A stretch of 64,000 nucleotides of DNA from Burkholderiales bacterium (GTDB lineage: Bacteria; Pseudomonadota; Gammaproteobacteria; Burkholderiales; Burkholderiaceae_D), in contig CANGAW010000001.1 in NCBI GenBank assembly GCA_947451925.1, forward strand, positions 62,001-126,000, given 5' to 3'. Position 1 is the stretch's first letter. Every line of letters starts with the position of its first letter. The notes under the pieces were generated by a model. The model saw nothing but the letters and a program-made list of their open reading frames with translations. It had not been told where the DNA came from and ran no database searches. Of this stretch, positions 36,254-45,444 are shown piece after piece. The position numbers were made by a program, and so were the translations under genes.

Positions 36254-36789
36254 AAAAATTCTCCGATATGGTGCTGCGAACAGCAAGCAGTAATTGAAAC
36301 TGCCAATTTAATATTATTTTTTTAGAATACTGAGTGATTCAAAAAGCACTGAAACAAATCACTAATTCTGGACATAAACATAACATAATGCCCAGGCTTA
36401 AGCCAGCAAACTCAGATTTATTCGGCGCTGATTCATGCAATCAGGACTGAAAATATTCGATCGGTAAATGACTACTTAAAATAGTAATTTAAGTCTGTTC
36501 CCGATGAGATGTGATATTCAAGCTGGCAAGTGAAATTAATAGTTAATAGTTAATGTCCGCCAGTCTGCCTGTCATTAATCCTCTGGTTTTGATATTTTTT
36601 TACTATTATTTTCAGTGTCCGGTTTTTTGAAACCTGAAATCAATCAGCACTACATTTAGTTCGGCAATGGGCCAGCAAAAATCGGTTCGCGCAAATGCTC
36701 CACTGAGCACTAATCTGCACCATAATGCATCACTCAAAAACGTCTGTTTCCAATCCGTGTTTCGTTAACTGACTTATTTAGGAATATCA
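36254..36789. other. AT-rich non-coding gap between two lipoprotein genes
   Basis: About 535 bases, much richer in A/T than neighbouring genes, with no open frame worth calling and no RNA gene that I can recognise. It must hold the divergent promoters of both lipoprotein genes. A short tandem TAATAGTTAATAGTTAATG lies at about 36537-36555. Confidence 0.5.
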
Positions 36790-37500
36790 ATGAAAAGCTT
36801 GGCTTTAACCGCAGCACTTTCAGCCCTACTCCTGTTTTCCGGTTGCAGCACAGTCAATCCAGGGGACCCGCAAGCGAGCGCGCCGACTGAGGCCTCAGCT
36901 ATTCCGGTGAAAGACGTGGGTGGCAAAATTGATGGCAAATCCAATGCCAAATCAGATAACAAAGCCGATGGCAAAACCAGTCTGGGCAGCGTTGAAATGG
37001 CGGACGCCGAAGTCAGAAAACTGCAAGAGCCCGCCAGCGGCGCAAAATCCAGCGCAGACAAAGGCGGCAATCAGGACCTCGCCCAAGACAGCGGCAAGGG
37101 CGCGCCTGACACGGCCAATGCGGAGCAACTCAACGACCCGTCAAAAGACCCGCTCAATGATGCCAAGAGCGTGCTGGCTAAGCGCAGCATTTATTTTGAC
37201 TACGACAGCTTCGAAGTAAAAAAAGAATTCCGCAACATCGTTGAGGCACACGGCAAATATTTGCAGACCAACCCAAAGAAAAAGATATTGATTCAAGGTC
37301 ATACCGACGAGCGAGGTGGCGCAGAATACAACCTGGCGCTTGGTCAGAAACGTGCTGAATCGGTGAAGAAAATCTTGTCGCTGTCAGGCGCAAAAGAAGA
37401 ACAACTCGAAGCCGTCTCGCTGGGCAAAGAAAAGCCGAAAGCACTCAGCAGCGATGAAGCATCATGGGCTGAAAACCGGCGCGTTGATCTGGTGTATTGA
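36790..37500 (+). CDS. OmpA-family (Pal-like) peptidoglycan-associated lipoprotein
   Basis: A 236-residue lipoprotein. Signal peptide SLALTAALSALLLFSGCST with lipobox FSGC. Residues 25-125 are a low-complexity, Asp/Lys/Ala/Ser-rich linker. Residues 130-236 are an OmpA-like domain: SIYFDYDSFEVKKEFRN, ILIQGHTDERGGAEYNLALG and AENRRVDLVY, with the Asp and Arg that hold meso-diaminopimelate. Typical Pal is about 170 residues, and the tol operon is not adjacent, so this is a Pal paralogue or a dispersed Pal. AGGA precedes the ATG. Confidence 0.85.
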   Translation: MKSLALTAALSALLLFSGCSTVNPGDPQASAPTEASAIPVKDVGGKIDGKSNAKSDNKADGKTSLGSVEMADAEVRKLQEPASGAKSSADKGGNQDLAQDSGKGAPDTANAEQLNDPSKDPLNDAKSVLAKRSIYFDYDSFEVKKEFRNIVEAHGKYLQTNPKKKILIQGHTDERGGAEYNLALGQKRAESVKKILSLSGAKEEQLEAVSLGKEKPKALSSDEASWAENRRVDLVY

Positions 37501-37524
37501 TACCGCTCTTACGCTTTGATTCAA

Positions 37525-37561
37525 CAAAAAACCCCGCGAAAAATTTTCGCGGGGTTTTTTT
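37525..37561. terminator. Bidirectional terminator
   Basis: AAAAAACCCCGCGAAAA and TTTTCGCGGGGTTTTTT form a near-perfect palindrome with T-runs on both strands. It closes the Pal-like gene and, on the other strand, the phenol lower-pathway operon ending with the MFS gene. Confidence 0.9.
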
Positions 37562-37585
37562 ATTTGGCACAAGCTGTACGTAAAG

Positions 37586-38746
37586 TTAACTGGCAAAAGC
37601 CGTCGCCCGCCTTTGCACACCGGCTGTCAATACACTCATCACCAGTCCCAGCAGTGCCAGCATTGCCGCCGCCAGTGGCACGCTCTGCAGACCCAGCTGA
37701 TTGGTCAGTACCGCTCCACCGACCCAGGCACCCAACGCATTGCCGACATTGAAGGCACCGATATTTAAAATCGACACCAGATTGGGAGCGTGCTGGCCAA
37801 AGCGCACCACGTTCACCTGCAAAGCCGGCACTAAGGCAAACGCGGCACACGCCCACAAGAACAAAACCACTTCCGTCGCAATCAACAAGTTGCTGACCAT
37901 GCTGAGCAACAAAGACAATAGAGCCATCGCAACGAAAGCGCCCGCCAGTGTCGCCGTCAAACGCCAGTCAGCCAGCCGGCCGCCAAGCACATTGCCAACG
38001 GTCAGCCCCAGACCGATCAGTAGCAGAGTCAGAGTCACGCCGCGTGAAGATAGTCCTGTCAGGTCGAGCAAGAATGGCGCGATGTAGGTAAAGATCGTAA
38101 ACATCGCCGCTGAGAACAGCACCGTCATCGACAACGCCATCCACACGCCCTTGTTGCGCAAGGCCGCCATTTCACTACGCAAGGATTCGCGTTCTTCATC
38201 CTGTGCGCGTGGCAGTGCCAGCACCAGGCCGATCATGGCGAGCACCCCAATGACGGTGACTGCCCAGAAAGGCGCGCGCCAGCCGGCAGCCTGCCCCAGA
38301 GCGGTGCCCAGAGGCACGCCCAGCACATTGGCCAATGTCAGTCCGGTAAACATCATCGCCACCGCCGACGCACGCCGGTTCGGCGGCACCAGACTGGCGG
38401 CCACCACCGCGCCGATACCAAAAAATGCACCGTGACATAAGGCTGTGACTACCCGGGCCATCATCAGCAAGCTGTAATCGGTAGCCACCGCGCAGAGCAA
38501 ATTACCGACAATGAAAATGCCCATCAACATGATCAGCGTCGATCGTCTTTGCAGACCAGCGGTAGCTGCCGCCATGAATGGCGCGCCGATCGCCACACTG
38601 AGTGCATAGGCAGTGATCAGCCAGCCCGCAACCGGAATGGTCACGCCGAGGTCAGTCGCAACCTCGGGCAACAAACCCATGATGACAAATTCGGTGGTGC
38701 CAATACCGAAAGCAGAGAGAGCAAGAACAATCAGGGGAAGGGGCAT
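37586..38746 (-). CDS. MFS transporter, AraJ/DHA1 type, last gene of the meta-pathway operon
   Basis: A 386-residue major facilitator with about twelve hydrophobic segments. Landmarks: GIGTTEFVIMGLLPEVATDL (typical of AraJ/YdhP/PbuE-like exporters) and ARVVTALCHGAFFGIGAVVA. Its ATG shares a base with the dmpD stop (TAATG), so it is translationally coupled to the phenol lower pathway. That suggests export of a toxic intermediate or uptake of an aromatic, but members of this subgroup usually export sugars, purines or drugs. Substrate unknown. Confidence 0.85.
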   Translation of the reverse strand: MPLPLIVLALSAFGIGTTEFVIMGLLPEVATDLGVTIPVAGWLITAYALSVAIGAPFMAAATAGLQRRSTLIMLMGIFIVGNLLCAVATDYSLLMMARVVTALCHGAFFGIGAVVAASLVPPNRRASAVAMMFTGLTLANVLGVPLGTALGQAAGWRAPFWAVTVIGVLAMIGLVLALPRAQDEERESLRSEMAALRNKGVWMALSMTVLFSAAMFTIFTYIAPFLLDLTGLSSRGVTLTLLLIGLGLTVGNVLGGRLADWRLTATLAGAFVAMALLSLLLSMVSNLLIATEVVLFLWACAAFALVPALQVNVVRFGQHAPNLVSILNIGAFNVGNALGAWVGGAVLTNQLGLQSVPLAAAMLALLGLVMSVLTAGVQRRATAFAS

Positions 38747-39576
38747 TACGCTTCAGTCAAAAAATTAGCAACCAGACGGTTGAAGCGCGCCGCATGTTCA
38801 ATTTGCGTCCAGTGCCCGCAACGACCAAACACATGCAGCTGCGAGCGTGAAATCCAGTTCGCCAGATTGAGTGAATTAGACAGCGGAATGATCTGGTCTT
38901 CGCGACCGTGAATCACCAGCGTGTCATGCGGCAGCGCACGGATGTCGGCTTCACGGCTGGCTAAGGCATCGACACCGTTTTGTCGCGGTGCCGGAAACAT
39001 CGACGAAAACGCTTCCTGAAAGCCCGGCTGAATACTAGCCTTGTAACGTAGTTCAGCCAGTTCATCGGTGACCAGATTGCGGTCGTAAGCAAACACGTCG
39101 AGCAGCTTGCGCATGTTGGCAATCGACGGCTCATAACCCCAGGCCAGATCAAGACCGGGTGTCAGCGTAAACGGCACGCCGGCACTACCCATCAACACCA
39201 GTTTGCGCACGCGCTTGGGATGACGAATCGCCAGCGCCAGCGCCAGTCCGCCGCCAAATGAATTGCCGACAATATCGGTCGATTCAATTTCCAGTGCATC
39301 CAGCAAACCGACTGCCTGATCGACCCAGGTGTCCATGCCATAGCGGATACCGTCTGGCCTTTCTGTGAAACCAAAGCCGACCATATCGGGCGCAATCACG
39401 CGCGAGCCTACAGCCAACTCCGGTATCGTCAGACGCCAGTTGGCCCAACCGGTTACGCCGGGACCGGAGCCGTGTATCAGCAGTACCGGCTTGCCACTAC
39501 CGACGTCGTGATAATTGGTGCGGATGCCATTGGCAAGAATGAAATTAGCAATCTCTGGATTATGTGCGCCGCCCAT
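38746..39576 (-). CDS. dmpD: 2-hydroxymuconic semialdehyde hydrolase
   Basis: A 276-residue alpha/beta hydrolase that splits 2-hydroxymuconic semialdehyde (or the methyl-substituted ketone) to 2-hydroxypenta-2,4-dienoate and formate (acetate). The oxyanion stretch HGSGPGVTGWANWR, nucleophile elbow VGNSFGGG (Ser106), VIHGREDQIIPL and GRCGHWTQIEH give the Ser-Asp-His triad. It serves the hydrolytic branch used for methylphenols. It starts three bases after dmpI and is coupled to the MFS gene. Confidence 0.95.
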   Translation of the reverse strand: MGGAHNPEIANFILANGIRTNYHDVGSGKPVLLIHGSGPGVTGWANWRLTIPELAVGSRVIAPDMVGFGFTERPDGIRYGMDTWVDQAVGLLDALEIESTDIVGNSFGGGLALALAIRHPKRVRKLVLMGSAGVPFTLTPGLDLAWGYEPSIANMRKLLDVFAYDRNLVTDELAELRYKASIQPGFQEAFSSMFPAPRQNGVDALASREADIRALPHDTLVIHGREDQIIPLSNSLNLANWISRSQLHVFGRCGHWTQIEHAARFNRLVANFLTEA

Positions 39577-39579
39577 GAC

Positions 39580-39771
39580 TTAACGACCCCGATCTTTGGC
39601 GCTGACGCCAGCAATGCCCCAGTTCGTATTGGGCACTTCCAAGATCATCACGCGCACCGTTTCTATCGGTGCACCGACCGCTTCGCATAAAGCCGCAGTG
39701 ACTTTTTCAATCACGGCGCGCTTCTGTTCTTCGGAACGGCCTTCTATCATATGAATTTGTGCAAATGGCAT
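39580..39771 (-). CDS. dmpI: 4-oxalocrotonate tautomerase
   Basis: A 63-residue tautomerase converting the enol to the keto form of 4-oxalocrotonate. After Met removal Pro1 is the catalytic base; Arg11 (EGRSEEQK) and Arg39 (ETVRVMI) are conserved. The position of the classical Phe50 holds Trp (NTNWGIAG). AGGAG precedes the ATG. It lies between dmpH and dmpD. Confidence 0.95.
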   Translation of the reverse strand: MPFAQIHMIEGRSEEQKRAVIEKVTAALCEAVGAPIETVRVMILEVPNTNWGIAGVSAKDRGR

Positions 39772-39796
39772 AGATGTCTCCTGAATTTATATTGGG

Positions 39797-40585
39797 TTAA
39801 ACGAAACGCATGGAGGTACTACCCATGCCCTGCACGCGCAGCCTGACCTGGTCGCCGGCCTGCACTGCCACGGCTTCAGTAATGCCACCCGACAGAATCA
39901 GGGTACCCGCCGGAATTTCTTCGCCCATCGCACCCAGATGATTGGCTAACATCGCAATCGCTGCAGCCGGATGTCCGAGTACGGCCGCACCTGCGCCGAA
40001 CGCCACTGGCTGACCATTCTTCTCCAGCACAATGCCGACTGCGCGCAAATCCACACCATTGACTTGCATGCGCTCGCCGCCCAACACATAGCGTGCCGCT
40101 GAGGTGTTATCAGCAATCACGCTCTTCAAATCGAATTTGAAATCGCGATAACGGCTGTCGATGACTTCAATGCCGGGAATCACATATTCCGTCGCTGCCA
40201 GCACCGCGCCGATATGACAGCCGGGGCCGCGCAAAGGCTTGTTGGTCATGAACGCAATCTCTGGCTCCACCTTGGGATGAATCAGTTCCGACACCTTGCA
40301 GTCACCGCCGTCGGCCACCAGATAGTCGGCGGTCATGAAACCAAACACCGGCACCGTCACGCCCATTTGCTTCATCTTCGCGTGCGAAGTCAGGCCCGCT
40401 TTCAGACCACCGAGCTTTAAGCCGCGGGCCAGCTTGCGGGCCTTGATCGCGTTCTGGATCGCATACGCATCGTCCCAGTCCATCTCGGGATAGTCGTCGG
40501 TGATCTTGGTCGTGTCTTTCGCCTGCAGCTGGCAGTTTTCCAGCAGTTCGGCCAGTTTTTCTATCGTTGCTTTATCCAGTTTCAT
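39797..40585 (-). CDS. dmpH: 4-oxalocrotonate decarboxylase
   Basis: A 262-residue Mg2+-dependent enzyme of the hydratase/decarboxylase family, turning 2-oxo-3-hexenedioate into 2-hydroxypenta-2,4-dienoate and CO2. Landmarks: [31 protein letters not shown] (metal Glu residues) and [14 protein letters not shown]. It is clearly paralogous to dmpE (42588-43376), and the two proteins are known to form a complex. The ATG overlaps the dmpG stop. Confidence 0.94.
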   Translation of the reverse strand: MKLDKATIEKLAELLENCQLQAKDTTKITDDYPEMDWDDAYAIQNAIKARKLARGLKLGGLKAGLTSHAKMKQMGVTVPVFGFMTADYLVADGGDCKVSELIHPKVEPEIAFMTNKPLRGPGCHIGAVLAATEYVIPGIEVIDSRYRDFKFDLKSVIADNTSAARYVLGGERMQVNGVDLRAVGIVLEKNGQPVAFGAGAAVLGHPAAAIAMLANHLGAMGEEIPAGTLILSGGITEAVAVQAGDQVRLRVQGMGSTSMRFV

Positions 40586-41622
40586 GCTGCCGCTCTCTTG
40601 TCTGCCAACGCCCGTGCCATTGTCATCGCGGTGTCTTCGATCATGTCTTCCTGACCACCGACCATGCCGCGCCGTCCCAGTTCAACCAGCAAATCCCGCG
40701 CCGAAATACCGTATTTTTCACCGGCACGTTTGGCAAACAACAGGAAGCTGGAATACACGCCGGCATAACCGAGGGTGAGCGAATCGCGGTCTATGCGAAT
40801 GACGTGATCCATGATTGGCACCACCAGGTCTTCTGCCACGTCCTGAATTTTGAACACATCGACACCGGTCTCTATCCCCATGCGCGCACACACGGCGATG
40901 AACACTTCCATCGGCGTGTTGCCGGCACCGGCACCCAGACCGGCAGCAGCGGCATCGATACGGTTGGCGCCGGCTTCAACCGCAGCCAGTGAGTTGGCAA
41001 TACCCATGGCCATATTGTGGTGACCATGAAAACCCAGTTCGGTGCCGGGCTTTAAGACTGCACGCACCGCAGCGATACGGGCGGTGACGTCGTCGGGCAG
41101 CATGTAGCCGGCCGAGTCGGTAACGTAAATGCAATTGGCGCCATAACTTTCCATCAGCAGCGCTTGCTTGACCAGCGCTTCTGGCTGGCTCATGTGCGCC
41201 ATCATCAGAAAGCCGACCGTGTCCATATCCAGCGCACGCGCTTTGGTAATGTGCTGCTCGCTGACATCGGCTTCGGTGCAATGGGTTGCCACGCGTATCG
41301 TGTGCACGCCCAGATCTTTGGCCATCAGCAAATGTTCGACCGTGCCAATGCCCGGAATCAGCAAGGCCGATACTTTGGCATTCTTCATCTTTGGAATCAC
41401 CGCGCTCAGATATTCTTCATCCGTGTGCGCAGGAAAACCATAGTTGACCGACGAGCCGCCCAGACCATCACCGTGGGTCACTTCAATTAGCGGCACGCCG
41501 GCTGCGTCCAGACCGCAAGCGATGCTCTGCATTTGCTCCAGGCTCATCTGATGACGTTTCGGATGCATGCCATCACGCAGCGTCATATCGTGAACGGTGA
41601 CTTTTCTACCTTTGAGATTCAT
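40582..41622 (-). CDS. dmpG: 4-hydroxy-2-oxovalerate aldolase
   Basis: A 346-residue TIM-barrel aldolase splitting 4-hydroxy-2-oxovalerate into pyruvate and acetaldehyde. The metal and substrate loops [19 protein letters not shown] and [23 protein letters not shown] are intact. It pairs with DmpF so that acetaldehyde is channelled. The start at 41622 is favoured by AAGGAAA eight bases upstream; an ATG at 41643 would overlap dmpF. dmpH overlaps its 3' end. Confidence 0.96.
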   Translation of the reverse strand: MNLKGRKVTVHDMTLRDGMHPKRHQMSLEQMQSIACGLDAAGVPLIEVTHGDGLGGSSVNYGFPAHTDEEYLSAVIPKMKNAKVSALLIPGIGTVEHLLMAKDLGVHTIRVATHCTEADVSEQHITKARALDMDTVGFLMMAHMSQPEALVKQALLMESYGANCIYVTDSAGYMLPDDVTARIAAVRAVLKPGTELGFHGHHNMAMGIANSLAAVEAGANRIDAAAAGLGAGAGNTPMEVFIAVCARMGIETGVDVFKIQDVAEDLVVPIMDHVIRIDRDSLTLGYAGVYSSFLLFAKRAGEKYGISARDLLVELGRRGMVGGQEDMIEDTAMTMARALADKRAAA

Positions 41623-41639
41623 GATGATTTCCTTGGTGT

Positions 41640-42548
41640 TCAAGCGGCTTGCAAGCTGAGCTTGCCGGCCAACATTTCTTCGGCAAACATCTCGGCGGTG
41701 CGCGCGGCGGCCGCCGTCATGATGTCGAGATTGCCCGCATATTTAGGCAGGTAGTCGCCCAGACCTTCGACTTCAAGGAAGATCGAAACGCGCTTGCCGT
41801 CAAACACCGGGCCATTCACCAGCCGGTAACCCGGCACGTATTTCTGCACTTCTTTCAGCATCGCGTGCACCGAGGCGGTAATCTTGGCCTGATCCGGCTC
41901 GCCTTCGGTCAGGCAATGCACGGTGTCACGCATGATCAGCGGCGGCTCTGCCGGGTTGATGATGATGATCGCCTTGCCTTTTTGTGCGCCGCCTACCTTC
42001 TCGACGGCACCTGCGGTGGTGCGGGTAAATTCATCAATGTTTTTGCGGGTACCCGGGCCGACCGAGCGGCTTGAAACGGTGGCGACAATTTCGCCGTAAG
42101 CCACCTTCTGCACCCGCGACACCGCGGCCACCATAGGAATCGTCGCTTGCCCACCGCAGGTGACCATGTTGACGTTCATCTCGCCTTTGCCCACATGCTC
42201 CATCAGGTTCACGGGCGGCACACAGAAAGGACCAATGGCTGCCGGCGTTAAGTCAATCATCAGCACGCCGAGCGCATTGAGCTTGCGCGAATTTTCGGCA
42301 TGAACGTATGCGCTGGTGGCGTCAAAAGCAATTTGAACGCCATCGGCCTTTACATGGGGCAGCAGACCATCCACGCCGTCGGAGGTGGTTTTGATGCCCA
42401 TTTCGCGGGCACGTTTCAAACCATCCGATTCGGGGTCGATACCCACCATCCACACCGGCTCCAGCACCGGACTGCGCTGCAATTTGGCCAGCAGATCGGT
42501 GCCGATATTGCCGGGACCAATCAGTGCGCATTTGATTTTCTTTGTCAT
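41640..42548 (-). CDS. dmpF: Acetaldehyde dehydrogenase (acylating)
   Basis: A 302-residue NAD-dependent enzyme that makes acetyl-CoA from acetaldehyde. The nucleotide fold [17 protein letters not shown] is at residue 6, and the catalytic Cys lies in [14 protein letters not shown] (near residue 130). It forms the channelling complex with DmpG, encoded 17 bases downstream. GGAG precedes the ATG. Length equals the family norm. Confidence 0.97.
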   Translation of the reverse strand: MTKKIKCALIGPGNIGTDLLAKLQRSPVLEPVWMVGIDPESDGLKRAREMGIKTTSDGVDGLLPHVKADGVQIAFDATSAYVHAENSRKLNALGVLMIDLTPAAIGPFCVPPVNLMEHVGKGEMNVNMVTCGGQATIPMVAAVSRVQKVAYGEIVATVSSRSVGPGTRKNIDEFTRTTAGAVEKVGGAQKGKAIIIINPAEPPLIMRDTVHCLTEGEPDQAKITASVHAMLKEVQKYVPGYRLVNGPVFDGKRVSIFLEVEGLGDYLPKYAGNLDIMTAAAARTAEMFAEEMLAGKLSLQAA

Positions 42549-42587
42549 GAGTAAAACTCCTAAAATGAATATGGCGGTGACGAAGGA

Positions 42588-43376
42588 TTAGACGAAGCGC
42601 ACTGTCGCGCTGCCAAGACCACCCACCGAGCAAACCAAACTGTCGCCTGCCTTGACCGGCACCAGCGGCGACTGCGAACCGGACAGAATCACATCACCGG
42701 CTTTCAATGAAATGCCGAAGGCACCTAAGGTGTTGGCCAGCCAGGCCACGGCATTCACCGGCGAACCCTGCACCGAAGCACCCGATGAGGTGCTGATGAT
42801 TTCACCGTTTTTTTCCAGCACCATGCCAGCGACTGACAGATCAAGTTCGTAAGGTGTCCGACGCACGCCACCCAAAGAAAAAACACCACAGGAAGCGTTG
42901 TCGGCCACGGTGTCTTGAATCTTGATTTTCCAGTCCTTGATGCGCGAATCAACAATCTCGAAACAGGGCATTACGCACTCCGTCGCGCGCAGCACGTCGT
43001 CGGCCGTCACACCCGGTCCGGTCAGGTCGTGCTTGAGAATAAACGCCACTTCAGCTTCGGCTTTTGGCGCAATCATTTTGCTCACATCCACCGCTTGACC
43101 TTCGTTAAACACCATGCCCGAGAGCAGGTAACCAAAGTCAGGCTGATTGACGCCAAGCATGTCCATTACCACTTTGCTGGTGACGCCGATTTTCTTGCCG
43201 ACCACAATTTCGCCCGCGTCCAGCCGGCGTTGAATCATGCGCAACTGAATGTGATAGGCGTCTTCGATCGTGATATCGGGTTCGCGATTAGTCAGCGGCT
43301 CAATCGGCGCGCAACTAATCAGCGAGTCATACAGTTCGTCGCCGTAGCGTGCGATAGTCTGTGGGGTCATTGCCAT
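42588..43376 (-). CDS. dmpE: 2-oxopent-4-enoate (2-hydroxypentadienoate) hydratase
   Basis: A 262-residue Mg2+-dependent hydratase giving 4-hydroxy-2-oxovalerate. Landmarks: [37 protein letters not shown] and [15 protein letters not shown] with the metal-binding Glu residues. GGAG lies eight bases before the ATG at 43376. It lies between dmpC and dmpF as in classical dmp/xyl operons. Confidence 0.95.
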   Translation of the reverse strand: MAMTPQTIARYGDELYDSLISCAPIEPLTNREPDITIEDAYHIQLRMIQRRLDAGEIVVGKKIGVTSKVVMDMLGVNQPDFGYLLSGMVFNEGQAVDVSKMIAPKAEAEVAFILKHDLTGPGVTADDVLRATECVMPCFEIVDSRIKDWKIKIQDTVADNASCGVFSLGGVRRTPYELDLSVAGMVLEKNGEIISTSSGASVQGSPVNAVAWLANTLGAFGISLKAGDVILSGSQSPLVPVKAGDSLVCSVGGLGSATVRFV

Positions 43377-43392
43377 TGAAAATTCTCCGCTC

Positions 43393-44847
43393 TTAAAGTT
43401 TGATCATTACGTTGCGCAAGTCAGTGTAGAACTCCAGCGAATGCACGCCGCCTTCGCGACCAATGCCGGAGGCTTTGGAACCACCGAAGGCGGTGCGCAA
43501 ATCACGCAAGAACCAGCTATTGATCCAGCACAGACCGACCTGCACCGAGGCCGCCATCTGGTGCGCCGTTGACAAGTTTGAAGTCCAGATAGTGGTGGCC
43601 AGACCGTATTGGGTATTGTTGGCCAGTGCAATCGCTTCTTCTGCAGTATCGAACGGTGCGATGTGGCAGCAGGGGCCAAAAATTTCTTCGCGAATTACCG
43701 AAGCCGTTTCGGGCAAGCCGGTCCAGATGGTCGGCTGCACCCAGTGACCATTTGCCAATTCAGCAGGCATGGTCGGCGAACCACCACCGGTGACGATGAT
43801 CGCGCCTTCGGCACGGGCCTTGTCGTAATAAGACAAGACCTTTTGTTTATGTTCGGCTGAAATCAGCGGACCCAGACCAACGCCGGGCTCGTTGGGTGGA
43901 CCGATTTTCAGCGACTCGGCTTTGGCTTTGAGAGCGGCCACAAATTTGTCAAAGACAGGCCGCTGCACATACACCCGCTCGGTACCCAGACAAACCTGAC
44001 CGCAATTCTCAAATGCGCTGCGGGTAATACCAGCCACCGCCTTGTCGAAGTCCGCATCGGCAAACACGATGCCGGCATTTTTACCACCCAACTCGAACGA
44101 CACCGGCCGCACGCCTTTGGCGGCCGCCGCCATGATGGCCTCGCCGGTACGGGTCTCACCGGTGAAGGTGATGCCATCGACTTCTGGATGTGTGGTCAGG
44201 AATTCACCGGCCGAGTTCGGGCCGAAACCATGCACCACGTTGTACACGCCTTTGGGAATGCCGACCGTATTCATCACTTCCCCCAGCAGGGTGGCGGTGG
44301 CGGGTGTTTCTTCGGAAGGCTTGACGATCACAGCATTGCCGCAGGCCAGTGCAGGGCCGACCTTCCAGGTCATCAGCAGCAAAGGCAAATTCCAGGGACA
44401 CACCACTGCCACTACACCCAGCGGCGAGCGCACGCCATAACTGATGGCCGTGCCACCATCAGGCGTCGTCATCTGAAAGCTCTCGGTCGGCGCATTTTTG
44501 ACGATGTCGGCAAAAATCTTGAAGTTAGCCGCGCCGCGTGGAATATCGATGTGCGAGGCCAGCGAATGCGGCTTGCCGGTATCGGCCAGCTCGGCGGCTA
44601 AAAAATCATCAAAGCGACGATTAATTTCGTCGGCCACCGCATGCAGCAGTTCAACCCGCTTGACCACCGACATCCGTCCCCATTCACCATCGACTGCGGC
44701 GCGGGCAGCCTTGACCGCAGCATCGACCTCGACCTTGCCGGCTTCATGCACCAGACCGATGACCTGGTTGTCGACCGGCGTGCGATTTTCAAAGGTTTTG
44801 CTGGTGGCGACAAATTCACCGTTGATAAAGTTATGGAATTGTTTCAT
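43393..44847 (-). CDS. dmpC: 2-hydroxymuconic semialdehyde dehydrogenase
   Basis: A 484-residue aldehyde dehydrogenase that oxidises the ring-cleavage product to 4-oxalocrotonate. Catalytic Glu in FELGGKNAGIVFADADFD (near 254) and Cys in FENCGQVCLGTERVYVQ (near 288). Start 44847 (MKQFHNF) has AAGGAAA upstream; an in-frame extension to 44925 would overlap the preceding gene. It feeds the oxalocrotonate branch (dmpI-dmpH), the main route for phenol. Confidence 0.96.
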   Translation of the reverse strand: MKQFHNFINGEFVATSKTFENRTPVDNQVIGLVHEAGKVEVDAAVKAARAAVDGEWGRMSVVKRVELLHAVADEINRRFDDFLAAELADTGKPHSLASHIDIPRGAANFKIFADIVKNAPTESFQMTTPDGGTAISYGVRSPLGVVAVVCPWNLPLLLMTWKVGPALACGNAVIVKPSEETPATATLLGEVMNTVGIPKGVYNVVHGFGPNSAGEFLTTHPEVDGITFTGETRTGEAIMAAAAKGVRPVSFELGGKNAGIVFADADFDKAVAGITRSAFENCGQVCLGTERVYVQRPVFDKFVAALKAKAESLKIGPPNEPGVGLGPLISAEHKQKVLSYYDKARAEGAIIVTGGGSPTMPAELANGHWVQPTIWTGLPETASVIREEIFGPCCHIAPFDTAEEAIALANNTQYGLATTIWTSNLSTAHQMAASVQVGLCWINSWFLRDLRTAFGGSKASGIGREGGVHSLEFYTDLRNVMIKL

Positions 44848-44885
44848 GTTGTTTTTCCTTGAAATGCTGAATCTGTTCTTTAAGT

Positions 44886-45329
44886 TCAGGCCAGACCAAT
44901 GGCGGCCAGCCCTGCGCGTGCGCACTCTTCATCCTGTTCGGCCGAGCCGCCCGAGACGCCAATGCCGCCAATGCGCATGCCGTTCTCAACGATGGGCAGA
45001 CCACCGCCAAAAACTACCAGGCGCGGACGCTCGACAATGCCAATGCGCAGTGCTTCATCATTAGCCAGCACCGTCATCCACTGACTGGTAGCAAAACCGA
45101 AACTGGCCGCGGTGTAGGCCTTGTCGATGGCGATATCGATCGAATGCAAAAACGCACCCGGCATACGCAGGAAGCCGGCTAGCACACCGGCGCTGTCAGT
45201 GATGGCCGCATTAATCGCAATGCCCAGCGTCTTTGCATGGGCCACGCTTGCCTGCAAGGCAAGGCTGGCTGCTTCGGCCGAGATCACGGCCTGAATGACA
45301 GAATTCTGGAGAGGAGTGGTTTTATTCAT
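44886..45329 (-). CDS. GlcG/HbpS-like (DUF336) small protein
   Basis: A 147-residue protein with the family stretch LGIAINAAITDSAGVLAGFLRMPGAF and a glycine-rich end, ENGMRIGGIGVSGGSAEQDEECA. HbpS binds haem in Streptomyces; GlcG lies in glycolate operons; the biochemical role is not settled. Small genes of this family occur in several aromatic meta-cleavage operons. It is the first gene of the lower-pathway operon, 38 bases before dmpC, and diverges from the LysR gene. Confidence 0.85.
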   Translation of the reverse strand: MNKTTPLQNSVIQAVISAEAASLALQASVAHAKTLGIAINAAITDSAGVLAGFLRMPGAFLHSIDIAIDKAYTAASFGFATSQWMTVLANDEALRIGIVERPRLVVFGGGLPIVENGMRIGGIGVSGGSAEQDEECARAGLAAIGLA

Positions 45330-45444
45330 ATTGCATTCTGGTTCGGTTACAGGGTGAGATTAATGATGCAAAGCCATACTGTCCAATACCATTTTTTTCA
45401 TTCACAATACTGAAAAGGTATGGAATATCAATCAAGGAAAATCG
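45330..45444. promoter_or_regulatory. Divergent control region, LysR gene / lower meta-pathway operon
   Basis: A 115-base gap between divergent genes. It contains ATACC (45386-45390) and GGTAT (45417-45421) as an inverted repeat around an AT-rich centre, plus CATACTGT and CAATACTG as near direct repeats. LysR proteins commonly bind such sites and act on both directions. No sigma-54 consensus is present. Confidence 0.45.

Noticed and set aside
36254..36789. Small RNA or hidden gene in the AT-rich gap
   Set aside because: No convincing promoter-terminator pair or conserved fold could be found by eye.
39797..43376. dmpH and dmpE as a recent duplication
   Set aside because: They are ancient paralogues, both present in all classical meta-cleavage operons, with different reactions.
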